Source: Acidobacteriota bacterium
Lineage (GTDB): Bacteria > Acidobacteriota > Holophagae > Acanthopleuribacterales > Acanthopleuribacteraceae
Direction of reading: 5' to 3'
Assembly (NCBI GenBank): GCA_002747255.1
Contig: PDUC01000028.1
Coordinates: 45,515-109,514 of the forward strand
Length of the DNA: 64,000 nucleotides
Positions 45,711 through 55,517 of the stretch are shown piece after piece. The notes under the pieces are model-generated. The model ran no database searches. It saw only the letters and a program-made list of their open reading frames with translations, and was not told the DNA's origin. Position numbers and translations under genes: made by a program. Numbering within the stretch: position 1 is the first letter of the stretch; each line of letters opens with the position of its first letter.

Positions 45711-46823
45711 TCACCTTGATGATATCGGCCTTTGATAAAAAGGCCCTTTTATAGTTATTCCGTCTATTGTTCGTTTGCGAACCTGTATTTGAATCTGCAC
45801 ATCCGGGACGGCAAGTTCCGGCTTGAGAAAAGCCGTGCCAATACCCTTCTGCAACGTGGGAGAAAAGGTTCCGCTGGCAACGACACCGACTTCCTGACCA
45901 TCCACCAGAACGGGATACCCCTGTCTGGGAATGCCTTTTCCCGTTATTTCAAAACCGACAATCTTCTTGCCCAATCCGGCTTTTCGCTGTTCCTTGAGCG
46001 CTGCTTTTCCAATGAAGTCCGCTTTCTTTCTGAGTTTAACAACCCACTTCAAGCCCGCCTGGAGCGGCGAAGTCTGCTCATCGATTTCATGCCCGTAAAG
46101 CGCCATGCGCGCTTCCAGCCTGAGCGTATCGCGTGCTCCCAATCCGGCCGGTTTCAAGCCGTGCTCACGGCCCGCTTCCAGCAGACCCTTCCAGATAACA
46201 GGAGCGAATTCGTTGGCGAGGTAGATTTCAAAGCCGTCTTCCCCCGTGTAACCTGTCCTGGAGATCAGTGCCTCTTTCCCCTGCACTTCGCCTTCCGTAA
46301 AGTGGTAGTACTTCAAATTCTCCAAATCGGTCTGAGTCAACTTCCTGAGAATGGCCTCTGCCTGAGGACCCTGAAGCGCCAGCTGCGCTGTCTGGCTGCT
46401 CTCATCGGCGACCGTGACATCGTACTTCTCAGCCTGTTTTTGAACCCAGGTCAAGTCCTTGTCCTTGTTGGACGCGTTCACCACCAGCAGGTAGTCTTCC
46501 TCGCTGAAGCGATAAATGAGCAGGTCGTCCACCACACTGCCGTTGTCGTACAGCATGACCGTGTAGTGTATTTGACCATTTTGCAACGCAGTTACGGCAT
46601 TGGTGGTCAGGACATCCAGCAAGGCCTCTGCCTCTTTTCCCGTTACCCTGATTTCACCCATGTGGCTCACGTCAAACAAACCCGCCTGAGTCCGCGTTGC
46701 CACATGCTCTTCAACCAGACCTGTGTACTGAACGGGCAGATACCAGCCGCCAAAATCGACCATCTTTCCCTTCAAAGCCAAGTGCTCTTTAACAAGAGGT
46801 GTTCTTTTCAAATTATCCGTCAT
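45711..46823 (-). CDS. gcvT: Aminomethyltransferase, glycine cleavage T protein
   Basis: Moves the methylene group from the H-protein to tetrahydrofolate, releasing ammonia. 370 residues. Conserved stretches are MVDFGGWYLPVQY, FDVSHMGEIRV, the catalytic Asp region in NASNKDKDL, and SRTGYTGEDGFEIY. First gene of gcvT-H-PA-PB; GAGG precedes the ATG at 46823. Confidence 0.97.
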   Translation of the reverse strand: MTDNLKRTPLVKEHLALKGKMVDFGGWYLPVQYTGLVEEHVATRTQAGLFDVSHMGEIRVTGKEAEALLDVLTTNAVTALQNGQIHYTVMLYDNGSVVDDLLIYRFSEEDYLLVVNASNKDKDLTWVQKQAEKYDVTVADESSQTAQLALQGPQAEAILRKLTQTDLENLKYYHFTEGEVQGKEALISRTGYTGEDGFEIYLANEFAPVIWKGLLEAGREHGLKPAGLGARDTLRLEARMALYGHEIDEQTSPLQAGLKWVVKLRKKADFIGKAALKEQRKAGLGKKIVGFEITGKGIPRQGYPVLVDGQEVGVVASGTFSPTLQKGIGTAFLKPELAVPDVQIQIQVRKRTIDGITIKGPFYQRPISSR

Positions 46824-47120
46824 TTCAACCTCATTTAATAACCTTTTCCATTTGGCATTCTAACTCAAATTCTCTTTATAAAAAACAAGATCTTGAGTGC
46901 GTTAAGTAAATTTCACGTTAGAAAACCGGGACGGCAAACCGCAGTTATTGCGCTGTGATCGCGAACACATCACCACAAGCTCCCTGCAGATCCATTCAAC
47001 GGTCGCTTTTGCCCCTTCCGCCTTTTGCCTTCCACGCTTGACAAGAAGTCTGGAAACACCTGATAATGTTTTCCCCGTTTGGTGTCGGACATGAAAATCC
47101 CTTTTGAGAGGAAACAAGCT
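46824..47120. promoter_or_regulatory. Divergent promoter region of gcvT and the ParA-like gene
   Basis: About 300 bases between two outward-facing genes, so it should contain both promoters. The stretch nearest gcvT is AT-rich and includes a TAGAAT that may be a -10 box. I looked for a glycine riboswitch and did not find a convincing one. Confidence 0.45.
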
Positions 47121-47897
47121 ATGGTGTTACTTACATCTTACAATATGAAAGGAGGTGTGGGGAAAACCGCAGCCGCGGTCAACCTGGCTTACCTCTCGGC
47201 CCAACAGGGTTTCAAGACCTTGATCTGCGATCTCGATCCGCAGGGTGCCGCTTCCTTCTATTTTCGGGTGGATGCGGACGTAAAAAAGGGGTACCGCATT
47301 TTCCTGGACCCTCACAGCCTGGACAGCTACACAAAAGCCAGTAACTTCCCCAACCTGTATGTGCTGCCAGCGGACTTTTCCTACCGGAAACTGGATGCGG
47401 CCTTTGAAGCCAAAAAAGAGTGGCGAACGGTCTTTTTGAAGAAAATGCGCGCGCTGAGGCAGTTGTACGATGTGATCATCATCGACAGCCCGCCCAACTT
47501 AACCCTGACCACGGAACAAATTTTTCTCGTCACGGACACCATTATCAGCCCCATAATCCCAACGACACTGTCACTTAGAACACTGGGTCAGCTGAAAAGG
47601 TTCATTTCCAAGAAGGGCAGATTCAAGGGCCAGCTGCTGCCGTTTTTCTCGCTGGTTGAATCCAGAAAGAAATTGCACCGGCAAATCGTTCATTTCACCC
47701 ATGCCGGCAAAGTCCCCGGCTTGCCGAACTTCCTCAAAACCTGGATCCCCTACCTGTCCGAGGTGGAAAAAATGGGCACTTACCGCGCACCGCTGGTACA
47801 TGTCAATCCGGGCTCAAGAGCTTCCAAAACCTTTACCTCCCTCTGGAACGAAATTAAAAAAGCGACAGCGCTTGAAAGGGAACAAGCAGAAAACTAG
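47121..47897 (+). CDS. ParA/MinD-like ATPase
   Basis: A 258-residue P-loop ATPase of the ParA family. The deviant Walker A is MKGGVGKTAAAVNL with the signature first Lys, then LICDLDPQGAASF and IIIDSPPNLTL (Walker B). No ParB-like gene or parS repeats are adjacent, so it is an orphan; roles in positioning plasmids, pili or chemoreceptor clusters are all known for such proteins. The ATG at 47121 was chosen since it begins the fold and follows GAGAGGA; 14 more codons upstream are open. Confidence 0.88.
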   Translation: MVLLTSYNMKGGVGKTAAAVNLAYLSAQQGFKTLICDLDPQGAASFYFRVDADVKKGYRIFLDPHSLDSYTKASNFPNLYVLPADFSYRKLDAAFEAKKEWRTVFLKKMRALRQLYDVIIIDSPPNLTLTTEQIFLVTDTIISPIIPTTLSLRTLGQLKRFISKKGRFKGQLLPFFSLVESRKKLHRQIVHFTHAGKVPGLPNFLKTWIPYLSEVEKMGTYRAPLVHVNPGSRASKTFTSLWNEIKKATALEREQAEN

Positions 47898-48132
47898 AGA
47901 AAAGGCCCTTCGTTTTCGCAAACCCAATGGCTGTTCAGCCGCACGGTGGATGCCGTGCCGCCAATTGTGGCTCCCTTGCGGCTTGCAGTCAGAAAGCACG
48001 GGAAACAAAGCCAAAAAAAAGATTGCCTTAAACGGTGAATTTTCATATACTCGAACGCTGTTTGTATTCTGGTCGCAGTGTCGATCAGCATGAAACTGGC
48101 CCTTAAGGCCAGAAAAGTAAGGAGAAGAGTGG

Positions 48133-48396
48133 ATGGCAAACCACAAGTCAGCATTAAAAAAAGCAAAACAGGATATCATCAGAAGAACGCGTAACCGTTC
48201 CGGAAAATCCAAACTGCGCACAGCTCTGAAAAAATTCAGAATTCAACTGAAAGAAAAAGATCAAGCGGCTGTAACAGCGTTACCGGGTCTGATGGCGTTA
48301 ATCGATAAAAGCGCAAACAAGGGATTTATCCACCGCAATGCCGCGGCTCGACTGAAGTCAAGACTCTCAAGTCAAACCAACGCAATTCAGGCTTAA
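48133..48396 (+). CDS. rpsT: 30S ribosomal protein S20
   Basis: 87-residue basic ribosomal protein; N-terminus MANHKSALKKAKQDIIRRTRNRS is the family pattern and the helical body follows. Binds 16S rRNA early in assembly. The ATG at 48133 follows AAGGAGAAGAG. The PASTA protein gene starts 36 bases later. Confidence 0.98.
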   Translation: MANHKSALKKAKQDIIRRTRNRSGKSKLRTALKKFRIQLKEKDQAAVTALPGLMALIDKSANKGFIHRNAAARLKSRLSSQTNAIQA

Positions 48397-48431
48397 TCCC
48401 GTTTAAACAAAGATCTCGCACCGGAACACCT

Positions 48432-49178
48432 ATGCCAAAGCCGGGAACGTTCAGAAGAATCATCAAAAGAATCACTCTGATAGGCTTTTCATTGGTATTG
48501 ATTGGATTATCTGGCAGCTTATCAACCTGGCTTTATTTGAAACACAAGGTGAAAGGCGAGATCATCACCACACCCAACTTTTACGGAAAACCCATCGAGG
48601 CGGTTCGAGCGGAACTCGACCGCCTCGGTCTCATTCTGGTCATTGACCCCCAAAAGGTGCCCAGTAACGTGGTCGATGTGGACAAGGTTGTCTTTCAGTC
48701 GCCAGGCCCGGGAAAGAGAATTAAGAAGAACCGAAAAATAGAAGTCTCTCTTTCGTCCGGCGTGGAAATAAAACGCGTTCCTGAACTCAAGAACCAGTCC
48801 ATTTACTTCGCCAAACTAATGACCGAAAAGCTGGACACCCGCATTTCCAGAGCTTCAAAACTCCCCTCGGACAAGTACAAGAAGGGTCGTGTTATGGCGC
48901 ACAGCCCCAAAGAAGGCGTGGAAATTCCACAGCGGGCGGGTATCTCCGTTCTTCTTTCGGAAGGGCCTCAGCGCGAATGGTTCGTCATGCCGGAAGTGGA
49001 AGGCATCTCCTACTCCCTTTCCAAAGCCTACTTTGAAGAAAACGGCTTTCGGGTTGTTACAAAATACAAGTACAATGCTAAACTGCTGCCTGATGAGATT
49101 ATCCGGCAGTCGCCCAAACCCGGATACCCGGTTCAGAAGAACGCCACCGTCACCTTTGAGGTCAATCGCATCAAATGA
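48432..49178 (+). CDS. Membrane-anchored PASTA-domain protein
   Basis: A 248-residue protein with a cytoplasmic basic start, one membrane helix at about residues 16-36 and three PASTA domains to the end (markers: TPNFYGKPIEAVRAEL, then VPELKNQSIYFAKL, then MPEVEGISYSLSKAYF). PASTA domains bind peptidoglycan or muropeptides; usually they are the outer part of Ser/Thr kinases or penicillin-binding proteins, but here no kinase domain is attached. It overlaps rpe by four bases. A link to cell-wall sensing is inference. Confidence 0.88.
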   Translation: MPKPGTFRRIIKRITLIGFSLVLIGLSGSLSTWLYLKHKVKGEIITTPNFYGKPIEAVRAELDRLGLILVIDPQKVPSNVVDVDKVVFQSPGPGKRIKKNRKIEVSLSSGVEIKRVPELKNQSIYFAKLMTEKLDTRISRASKLPSDKYKKGRVMAHSPKEGVEIPQRAGISVLLSEGPQREWFVMPEVEGISYSLSKAYFEENGFRVVTKYKYNAKLLPDEIIRQSPKPGYPVQKNATVTFEVNRIK

Positions 49179-49837
49179 TTCAACTCGCGCCCTCCATTCT
49201 TTCCGCCGATTTCTCATGCCTGGGAGAACAGGTTGATACCGTTGTCCGTGCCGGTGCCGAAGTGGTTCACATCGACGTCATGGACGGACACTTCGTCCCC
49301 AACCTGACCATGGGACCGATTGTGGTGGACGCACTCCGCCAAAGCACCCAGGCCATTCTCGATGTCCACCTGATGATTACCAACCCGGAAGACTACATTC
49401 TCCCCTTTGCCAAAGCAGGCGCAGACTGGATCTCGTTCCACATAGAAACCGCTCCACACGCCCACCGAATCTGTCAGCAAATTCACGATCAAAACGTCAA
49501 GGCGGGAATCGCGATCAATCCGGGCACCCCTGTTCAACAACTGGAAGAAATGATTCACCATGTTGATTTTGTGCTGTTGATGTCCGTTAATCCCGGCTTT
49601 GGCGGACAGACATTCATCCCCCGAACCTACCAGCGGCTGGTTGAACTGAATAAACTGATCAACAAGACCGAAAACAGGCCTTTTATTGAAGTGGATGGCG
49701 GCGTGGGAACGCACAATATCGCCCGTTTAACGGCAAGTGGAGTAAAAGTCTGTGTGGCCGGATCAAGTGTTTTCGGTAGAGAAAACCCGGCGGAAGCTGT
49801 ACAATCACTATTATCTGAAGCAGGAGCCTTGCCTTGA
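49175..49837 (+). CDS. rpe: Ribulose-phosphate 3-epimerase
   Basis: Pentose phosphate enzyme that interconverts ribulose and xylulose 5-phosphate. 220 residues, one (beta/alpha)8 barrel. Metal-binding motif HIDVMDGHFVPNLTMG, the VHLMITNPE segment, MSVNPGFGGQ and the phosphate motif EVDGGV are present. Overlaps the PASTA gene and the BamD-like gene. Confidence 0.97.
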   Translation: MIQLAPSILSADFSCLGEQVDTVVRAGAEVVHIDVMDGHFVPNLTMGPIVVDALRQSTQAILDVHLMITNPEDYILPFAKAGADWISFHIETAPHAHRICQQIHDQNVKAGIAINPGTPVQQLEEMIHHVDFVLLMSVNPGFGGQTFIPRTYQRLVELNKLINKTENRPFIEVDGGVGTHNIARLTASGVKVCVAGSSVFGRENPAEAVQSLLSEAGALP

Positions 49838-50694
49838 AATTCCGACATGTATTCATCACCATAACGATCCTGGCAGCCATGTTACCCACGGCGTGCGGCA
49901 AAAAAAAGAAAGAGACGCTCGACGACAAGTTAAAAGCCGGTAAATTTACCATTAAAGAGGTCTTTGAAAACGCAAATGCCCTAGCCGCGAGAAAGAAATA
50001 CATCGATGCAAGAAAGTGGTACCGACTAATTGAAACCCACGCCCCCAATTCCGATTTCTTCTCTCAGGCCAAGCTCGGAATCGCCGACACCTACTTCTTC
50101 GACCGCACCGCCACCACCATCGAAGCCTCTGTTGAATACAAGAGCTTTCTCACCCACTTCCCCAACAGTCCCCTGGCCGATTACGTTCAGTACCAGTACG
50201 CCATGTGCTTCTACACCGAAATTGAAAGCGCCACCCGCGATCAAACCAGTACCTGGACGGCATACAACGAATTCAAAAAGGTCATTGACAACTATCCGGG
50301 AAGCCCCTATGCGGCCAAAGCCAAAGCCAAAATGGATCTTTGCCTGACGCGAATCGCACAGCATGAATTTGAAGTCGGCTATTACTACTTCAGAAGAGGA
50401 AAGGGCTTTGAAATTTCGGCAGAAGCGCGCTTCAAGAGCCTGATCGATGAATACGAGGGCTTCTACGATCAGGAAAAAACCTATTTCTACCTGGGCGAAA
50501 CGCTTTGGCGCCTGAACAAGTACGATGAAGCAATCAGGTACTACAACTACCTGGACAGAAACCACACGGAAAGTGAGTTCACGCCTTTTGTGAACGATAA
50601 AATCAGAAGGTACGCCAAAATCAGTGAAGAGGGTATGGATCCCGGTTTGACAGAAGACCTGGGAGACACACCCGATGAAGCGAAAAACTTCTAG
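49834..50694 (+). CDS. BamD-like outer-membrane lipoprotein with TPR repeats
   Basis: A 286-residue lipoprotein. The signal peptide ends in PTAC with a lipid-modified Cys at about residue 21. After a Lys-rich spacer come helical repeats of TPR type (for example YIDARKWYRLIETHAPNSDF and YSxFLTHFPNSPLADYVQYQYA), as in BamD/ComL, a part of the outer-membrane protein assembly machine. A later motif, LGETLWRLNKYDEAIRYYNY, is another TPR. The start is TTG at 49834, preceded by AGGAG and overlapping the rpe stop. Assignment to BamD itself is likely but not proven. Confidence 0.8.
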   Translation: MKFRHVFITITILAAMLPTACGKKKKETLDDKLKAGKFTIKEVFENANALAARKKYIDARKWYRLIETHAPNSDFFSQAKLGIADTYFFDRTATTIEASVEYKSFLTHFPNSPLADYVQYQYAMCFYTEIESATRDQTSTWTAYNEFKKVIDNYPGSPYAAKAKAKMDLCLTRIAQHEFEVGYYYFRRGKGFEISAEARFKSLIDEYEGFYDQEKTYFYLGETLWRLNKYDEAIRYYNYLDRNHTESEFTPFVNDKIRRYAKISEEGMDPGLTEDLGDTPDEAKNF

Positions 50695-51001
50695 TCAGGC
50701 CAACGCTTTTTCGAACTGCCTGCCGCGGTTCTCGCAACTCAAAAATTGAAGGCTGTTCAAAACCGGAAAGTGCAGTCTGCCGCCGTCTTTTTTGATGCAA
50801 AGGCCAATGGCACTTGAAGTACCGGCACCTGCCACCGCGTTGACGTGTTAAAGTCAACGTATAGAGGCTCTTTTCAACCATTCCTTTTCGGGTCTCTTAT
50901 CGATGAAACAAAGAAAAATCTCATAAAAAAACATATTTTGCTCATCTTTTTGAAAATCAACCGTATATAAAGGTGGATGTTATTTTTAGGGTGGAGTACT
51001 C
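50695..51001. other. Intergenic region before the efflux operon
   Basis: About 300 bases with no gene recognised. The last 100 bases are AT-rich and should hold the promoter of the RND operon. Confidence 0.4.
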
Positions 51002-52072
51002 ATGATTTTAAAACGCAATTGGTTCCTGTTTATTTTTCTTACATTGATACTGGCGTGTCATCCCAAACCGGATAAAGAGAACGAGAAAAAAAAGAAAACC
51101 GACAAAATACCGGTTGAAGTAACCGAACTGCAACGCGGCTCCATCGAGTCGGTGCTGAAAGCCACAACACATCTTGAAGCGGAGGAAGAGGTAAAGGTTA
51201 TCGCCCGCACATCCAATATGGTTAAAGAGCTGCTGGTTGAAGAGGGTGACAGGGTTCAAAAAGACCAACCTCTGCTTCTCATTGAAGACAGCCAGCAGAA
51301 ACGCAACATCAGGAAAGCTGAAAACGATGTGGTTAAAATGCAAATGCAGTTTGACAGGCAGCAGAACCTCTTTAAAAAGAATCTCATCAGCGAGAAGGAT
51401 TTCAACGAAGTAAAATACTCTCTGATGCAAAAAGAGCTGGCTCTTGAAGACGCCAAACGGGAACTGGAGTTCACCGTCGTCAAGGCGCCCATTGGCGGAA
51501 CGGTCACGGGCCGGTACATTAAAACAGGTGATCAAGTTTCCGCCGGCCAGCACCTCTTCGATATCATTGATTTCGAATCGCTGGTGGCGCGAATCTACGT
51601 ACCCGAAACCAATCTGGTCCACCTGAAAGAAGGACAGCAAGCCCGCATCCTGACAACAGCGCTGGGCGAGAGGCTTTTTAAGGGCTCCATCAAGCGCATC
51701 GCGCCGGTGGTCGATAACAAGACCGGAACGGTCAAGGTCACAGTGGCGGTCGGCAGTCAGCAAGGTCTCAAACCCGGAATGTACGTCAATTTAGAGCTCA
51801 TTTTGGATAAACACCTGAACGCCCTGCTGATTCCCAAACGGGCACTCACCTACGACGCCGATCAAATCTTTGTCTTTAAACTCAAGGAAGACAGAAAAGT
51901 GGAGCGCGTGCTGGTGGTTCCGGTTCTGTCGGACAACGACAACATCGAACCCTCAGAGGGCTTTCACGATGGAGATACCATTGTGATCGCGGGTCAATCC
52001 GGTCTGAAAGACGGAGCCATCGTTCGTTTACCCGACGATCCCCAAGCGAAAAATGAAGGTCAAGATGACTGA
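51002..52072 (+). CDS. RND efflux periplasmic adaptor (membrane fusion lipoprotein)
   Basis: A 356-residue HlyD/AcrA-family adaptor. The N-terminus ends in LILACHPKP, a lipobox-like site, so it is probably a lipoprotein. A Lys-rich spacer, the lipoyl half (VKELLVEEGDRVQKDQPLLLIED), a short coiled-coil hairpin, the second lipoyl half (FTVVKAPIGGTVTG) and the beta-barrel and proximal domains follow. It overlaps the first RND permease gene by eight bases. No TolC-type outer-membrane channel gene is in the window. Confidence 0.93.
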   Translation: MILKRNWFLFIFLTLILACHPKPDKENEKKKKTDKIPVEVTELQRGSIESVLKATTHLEAEEEVKVIARTSNMVKELLVEEGDRVQKDQPLLLIEDSQQKRNIRKAENDVVKMQMQFDRQQNLFKKNLISEKDFNEVKYSLMQKELALEDAKRELEFTVVKAPIGGTVTGRYIKTGDQVSAGQHLFDIIDFESLVARIYVPETNLVHLKEGQQARILTTALGERLFKGSIKRIAPVVDNKTGTVKVTVAVGSQQGLKPGMYVNLELILDKHLNALLIPKRALTYDADQIFVFKLKEDRKVERVLVVPVLSDNDNIEPSEGFHDGDTIVIAGQSGLKDGAIVRLPDDPQAKNEGQDD

Positions 52073-55000
52073 CCATCCTCAAAGCAAAAGTCACTTCACG
52101 GTCAACAGACCTGTAGCCGTTTTAATGCTTTTCTCCGCCGCGGTTCTGTTTGGTGTGTTTTCATTTAAACGGCTTCCCATTACCCTGATGCCGGAGTTGA
52201 CCTATCCAACCCTGACCGTGCGAACCGAGTACCCGGGCGCAGCTCCTGAAGAGGTGGAAAACGATGTCAGCCGACCCATCGAGGAGAGTCTGGGCGTCAT
52301 CAGCGGGTTGAATCGCATCAGCAGTATCAGCAGAGCGGGTGTCAGCGACGTGGTGCTCGAATTCCTCTGGGGCACGGATATGTCTGAAGCCAGTCAGAAA
52401 ACCATGGAAAAGCTGGACCTGGTCTTTCTGCCCAAAGACGCCGAGCGGCCTTTAATCCTGCATTACGACCCGGCTCTCGATCCCATTATGGAGCTCAGTT
52501 TCTCCGGTCAAGGCAGCCGTTTTTCCGGTGAACAGGGCTTGAGAAGGCTGCGCCGCATTGCCGAATACCAGGTTAAACGCGTGCTGGAACCCATTAAGGG
52601 CGTTGCGGCGGTGCGCATACGAGGCGGTCTGGAAGAGGAAATCCACATCCTGCTGGAAGAGGAAAAATTACAGCAAACCGACATGACCATTCAACAAGTC
52701 ATCAACCGCTTGAGCCAGGAGAATATCAACGTCGCGGGCGGAACCATCAAAGAAGGTCACAGCGAGTACATGGTGCGAACCCTCAACGAATACGAGGATC
52801 TGGAACAGATCCGTCAAACCGTGGTCAAAAACGTGGGCAATAAATCCATTCGCGTGGAAGACCTGGGCGAGGTGGTACGCTCAAACAAGGACCGCGAGTT
52901 AATGACCCGAACAGACGGCATGGAATCGGTTCAAATTGACATCTACAAGGAAGCCGACGCCAACATGGTCACAGTGGCAAAAAACGTGCTCTCGATGCTG
53001 GGCAGCTTACCCGGTCAGCATGAAAAAGAAGAGCAAACCAAACGCGTTTTTGGCAGAAGACGAAACACCACAGAGGGCTTGAAAGCCCGTCTCCTGCGGG
53101 AAGAGGGCGCCAGCCTGGAGGTCATTGCCAATCGCTCCACCTTCATCGAAAATTCCATCAACGAAGTGCGCAACACGGCTATTCTCGGCGGTGGTCTGGC
53201 CATTTTGATTCTCTTTCTTTTCCTGCGCAGTTTCAAATCAACCGCGATCGTCGCGGTCAGCATTCCCATGTCGCTCTTAATTACCTTTGCCCCGCTCCAC
53301 CTGTTTGGCGTCTCGCTCAACATCATGTCTCTTGGCGGTTTGGCTCTGGGCATCGGTATGCTCGTAGACTCATCGATCGTTGTGCTGGAATCCATTTTCC
53401 GCTGTCAGGAAGAAGGCGATGACCTCGTTACCGCCACCATCCGGGGCACCAAAGAAGTCAAGGGCGCGGTTTTCTCCTCCACCCTGACTTCCATCGCGGT
53501 CTTCTTCCCCATGGTCTTTGTGGAGGGAATTGCGGGACAGACCTTCGGCGATCTGGGGATGGCCGTGGTGGTCTCGCTGCTGGCCTCTCTGGCTGTCGCA
53601 CTCTACTTCATTCCCATGCTGGCCAGCAGAAAACCTGTCGCCTTTTCCAGCTCTGCCAGGGGCTTTGCCAACGGCAACGTTCTCATTCAGCCTTTCGGCT
53701 CCGTCAATCAAATCCGCGGCATTTTCAAAAAAGAAAAGAAATGGTACGCTCTACCCATCTATTTCTACTACATAGCCCGCTTCATGATCCACTTCGCGCT
53801 GGAACTGGCGGGTCGCTTCTTTGCGGCTGTGTTCTACGCGCTCGCCTTGCTGATAACCAAAATTCTGGCTCCGATCTTTTTGATCGTTTTTAAAAGCGTC
53901 ACCTGGATTTTCCTGCAAATCACGACCACAATCATGGACGCGCTCAACAGGGCTTACCCCAAAACTATCAAATGGGCATTAAACCATCCCGGTGTGCTCC
54001 TGCTGACCATGGCGCTCTGCTTCTTTGCGATTTACAAAGTAGGTCGATCGCTCGATACCGAACTCCTGCCGGAAGTCCACCAGGGTGAGTTCACCTTTGA
54101 AGTCAGTCTGCCGGTGGGCACGCCCATTGAAGAAACGTCGCGTATTCTCAGCAGTGTGGAAGAGGATATCCTGAACAATAAAGAGGACATAAGAGCGCTG
54201 ATCGTCACCTACGGTTACGATATAACGAACATGAAGCGTTCCGATGAAGGTGAACACACCGCGCGTTTCAAAATACTGTTGGCAGCCAACCGCAATCAGG
54301 CTCAGACAGAAGGACGCGTGCTCCATCGGCTGCGATCCATCTTCGCCGATATCCCGGATGCCGAAGTCACCGTCAGCCGTCCCGTCCTCTTCAGCTCCGA
54401 AAAACCCATCGTACTCGAACTGCACGGCGATGACCTCGACGATCTCAAAAACGCGTCCACCCAGGCGGGCGACCTGCTGAAAGAGCTGAAAGAAGTGGCC
54501 GATGTGGAGGTCTCGCTCAAAAAAGGCGCACCTGAAATTCAGATCCTGTACGACCGGGACCGGCTCATGATGTACGGTCTCAATGTCAATCAGGTGGCCA
54601 CCCAGGTTCGCGACATGGTCAAAGGCTACGAAGCGACGCGCTTCAATTTAAAAGACCGCCGCGTTCCCATGATTGTTCGCCTAAAGGAAAGTAACCGCGA
54701 AAACATCGAGGACATTGGGGATTTCATTGTCAATCCTCAGGATGAATACCCCATACGGCTCTCTTCCGTCGCCGAACTGAAAACCGGAGAAGGTCCCAGC
54801 GAAATCAGGCGCATTAACAGCAGCCGGGTGGCCCTCGTCAATGCCAATATCGGCGAAGCCTCTCTCGGTTCGGCTGTAGAGAAAATTAGCGAAGTCATGG
54901 ATAGCGACATGAGCTGGACCCGCGATATGACCTACCTCATCAGCGGTCAAAATCAGGAATGGGAACGCTCAAAAGGCAGTCTTTACCTGGCACTTTTCCT

Positions 55001-55508
55001 CAGTCTCTTCCTGGTGTACGTGATTATGGCTTCGCAATTTGAGTCGCTGCTCTATCCGCTGGTTATCATGTTCACCATCCCGCTGGCCTTTTTCGGAACC
55101 GTGCTGGGCTTGAAGTGGCTGGGTATCAGCCTCTCCATTGTGGTCTTCCTGGGCATGATCATGCTGGCCGGAATTGTGGTCAACAACGCCATTGTACTCA
55201 TAGATTACGTCAATATTCTCAAACAGCGCGGTCAGGATGTGCGTACCGCACTGATCAATGCCGGCAAGGTTCGACTGCGTCCCATTCTGATGACCACAGC
55301 CACTACCGTGCTGGGCCTGATTCCCATGGCTCTGGGTTTTGGCGATGGCGCCGAGATCCGCACGCCAATGGCCATCGCGGTCATCTTCGGCCTGATAACC
55401 TCCACCTTCCTGACACTGCTCTTTATCCCCACCATTTACTACCTGGTCGACCGCGTGAGGGACAAGCTTTTCGCGAACACCGTTAACCAGGCCGAAGTGT
55501 CGGAATAG
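52065..55508 (+). CDS. RND efflux permease 1, with extra membrane block
   Basis: A large proton-driven efflux pump of the inner membrane, 1147 residues from the ATG at 52065 (AAGG upstream; 52053 is also possible). The RND plan of twelve helices and two large periplasmic loops is clear: FTVNRPVAVLML at the start, GIGMLVDSSIVVLESI in helix 4 (single Asp where drug pumps have Asp-Asp) and GIVVNNAIVLIDYVN in helix 10. Between helix 6 and 7, residues about 530-625, there is an insertion that includes about two or three more hydrophobic segments (ARFMIHFALELAGRFFAA, then ALALLITKILAPIFLIVF). This makes it about 100 residues longer than usual. Confidence 0.9.
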   Translation: MTDHPQSKSHFTVNRPVAVLMLFSAAVLFGVFSFKRLPITLMPELTYPTLTVRTEYPGAAPEEVENDVSRPIEESLGVISGLNRISSISRAGVSDVVLEFLWGTDMSEASQKTMEKLDLVFLPKDAERPLILHYDPALDPIMELSFSGQGSRFSGEQGLRRLRRIAEYQVKRVLEPIKGVAAVRIRGGLEEEIHILLEEEKLQQTDMTIQQVINRLSQENINVAGGTIKEGHSEYMVRTLNEYEDLEQIRQTVVKNVGNKSIRVEDLGEVVRSNKDRELMTRTDGMESVQIDIYKEADANMVTVAKNVLSMLGSLPGQHEKEEQTKRVFGRRRNTTEGLKARLLREEGASLEVIANRSTFIENSINEVRNTAILGGGLAILILFLFLRSFKSTAIVAVSIPMSLLITFAPLHLFGVSLNIMSLGGLALGIGMLVDSSIVVLESIFRCQEEGDDLVTATIRGTKEVKGAVFSSTLTSIAVFFPMVFVEGIAGQTFGDLGMAVVVSLLASLAVALYFIPMLASRKPVAFSSSARGFANGNVLIQPFGSVNQIRGIFKKEKKWYALPIYFYYIARFMIHFALELAGRFFAAVFYALALLITKILAPIFLIVFKSVTWIFLQITTTIMDALNRAYPKTIKWALNHPGVLLLTMALCFFAIYKVGRSLDTELLPEVHQGEFTFEVSLPVGTPIEETSRILSSVEEDILNNKEDIRALIVTYGYDITNMKRSDEGEHTARFKILLAANRNQAQTEGRVLHRLRSIFADIPDAEVTVSRPVLFSSEKPIVLELHGDDLDDLKNASTQAGDLLKELKEVADVEVSLKKGAPEIQILYDRDRLMMYGLNVNQVATQVRDMVKGYEATRFNLKDRRVPMIVRLKESNRENIEDIGDFIVNPQDEYPIRLSSVAELKTGEGPSEIRRINSSRVALVNANIGEASLGSAVEKISEVMDSDMSWTRDMTYLISGQNQEWERSKGSLYLALFLSLFLVYVIMASQFESLLYPLVIMFTIPLAFFGTVLGLKWLGISLSIVVFLGMIMLAGIVVNNAIVLIDYVNILKQRGQDVRTALINAGKVRLRPILMTTATTVLGLIPMALGFGDGAEIRTPMAIAVIFGLITSTFLTLLFIPTIYYLVDRVRDKLFANTVNQAEVSE

Positions 55509-55517
55509 GGAACCGCC

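Noticed and set aside
45732-46838. 368-codon plus-strand open frame opposite gcvT
   Set aside because: gcvT is certain on the minus strand and belongs to an operon with exact overlaps; the antisense frame is a shadow.
46824-47120. Possible glycine riboswitch upstream of gcvT
   Set aside because: One stretch (GGCGGAAGGGGCAA on the minus strand) resembles part of the aptamer core, but the paired CTCAGG...GGAC half and the tandem arrangement are missing.
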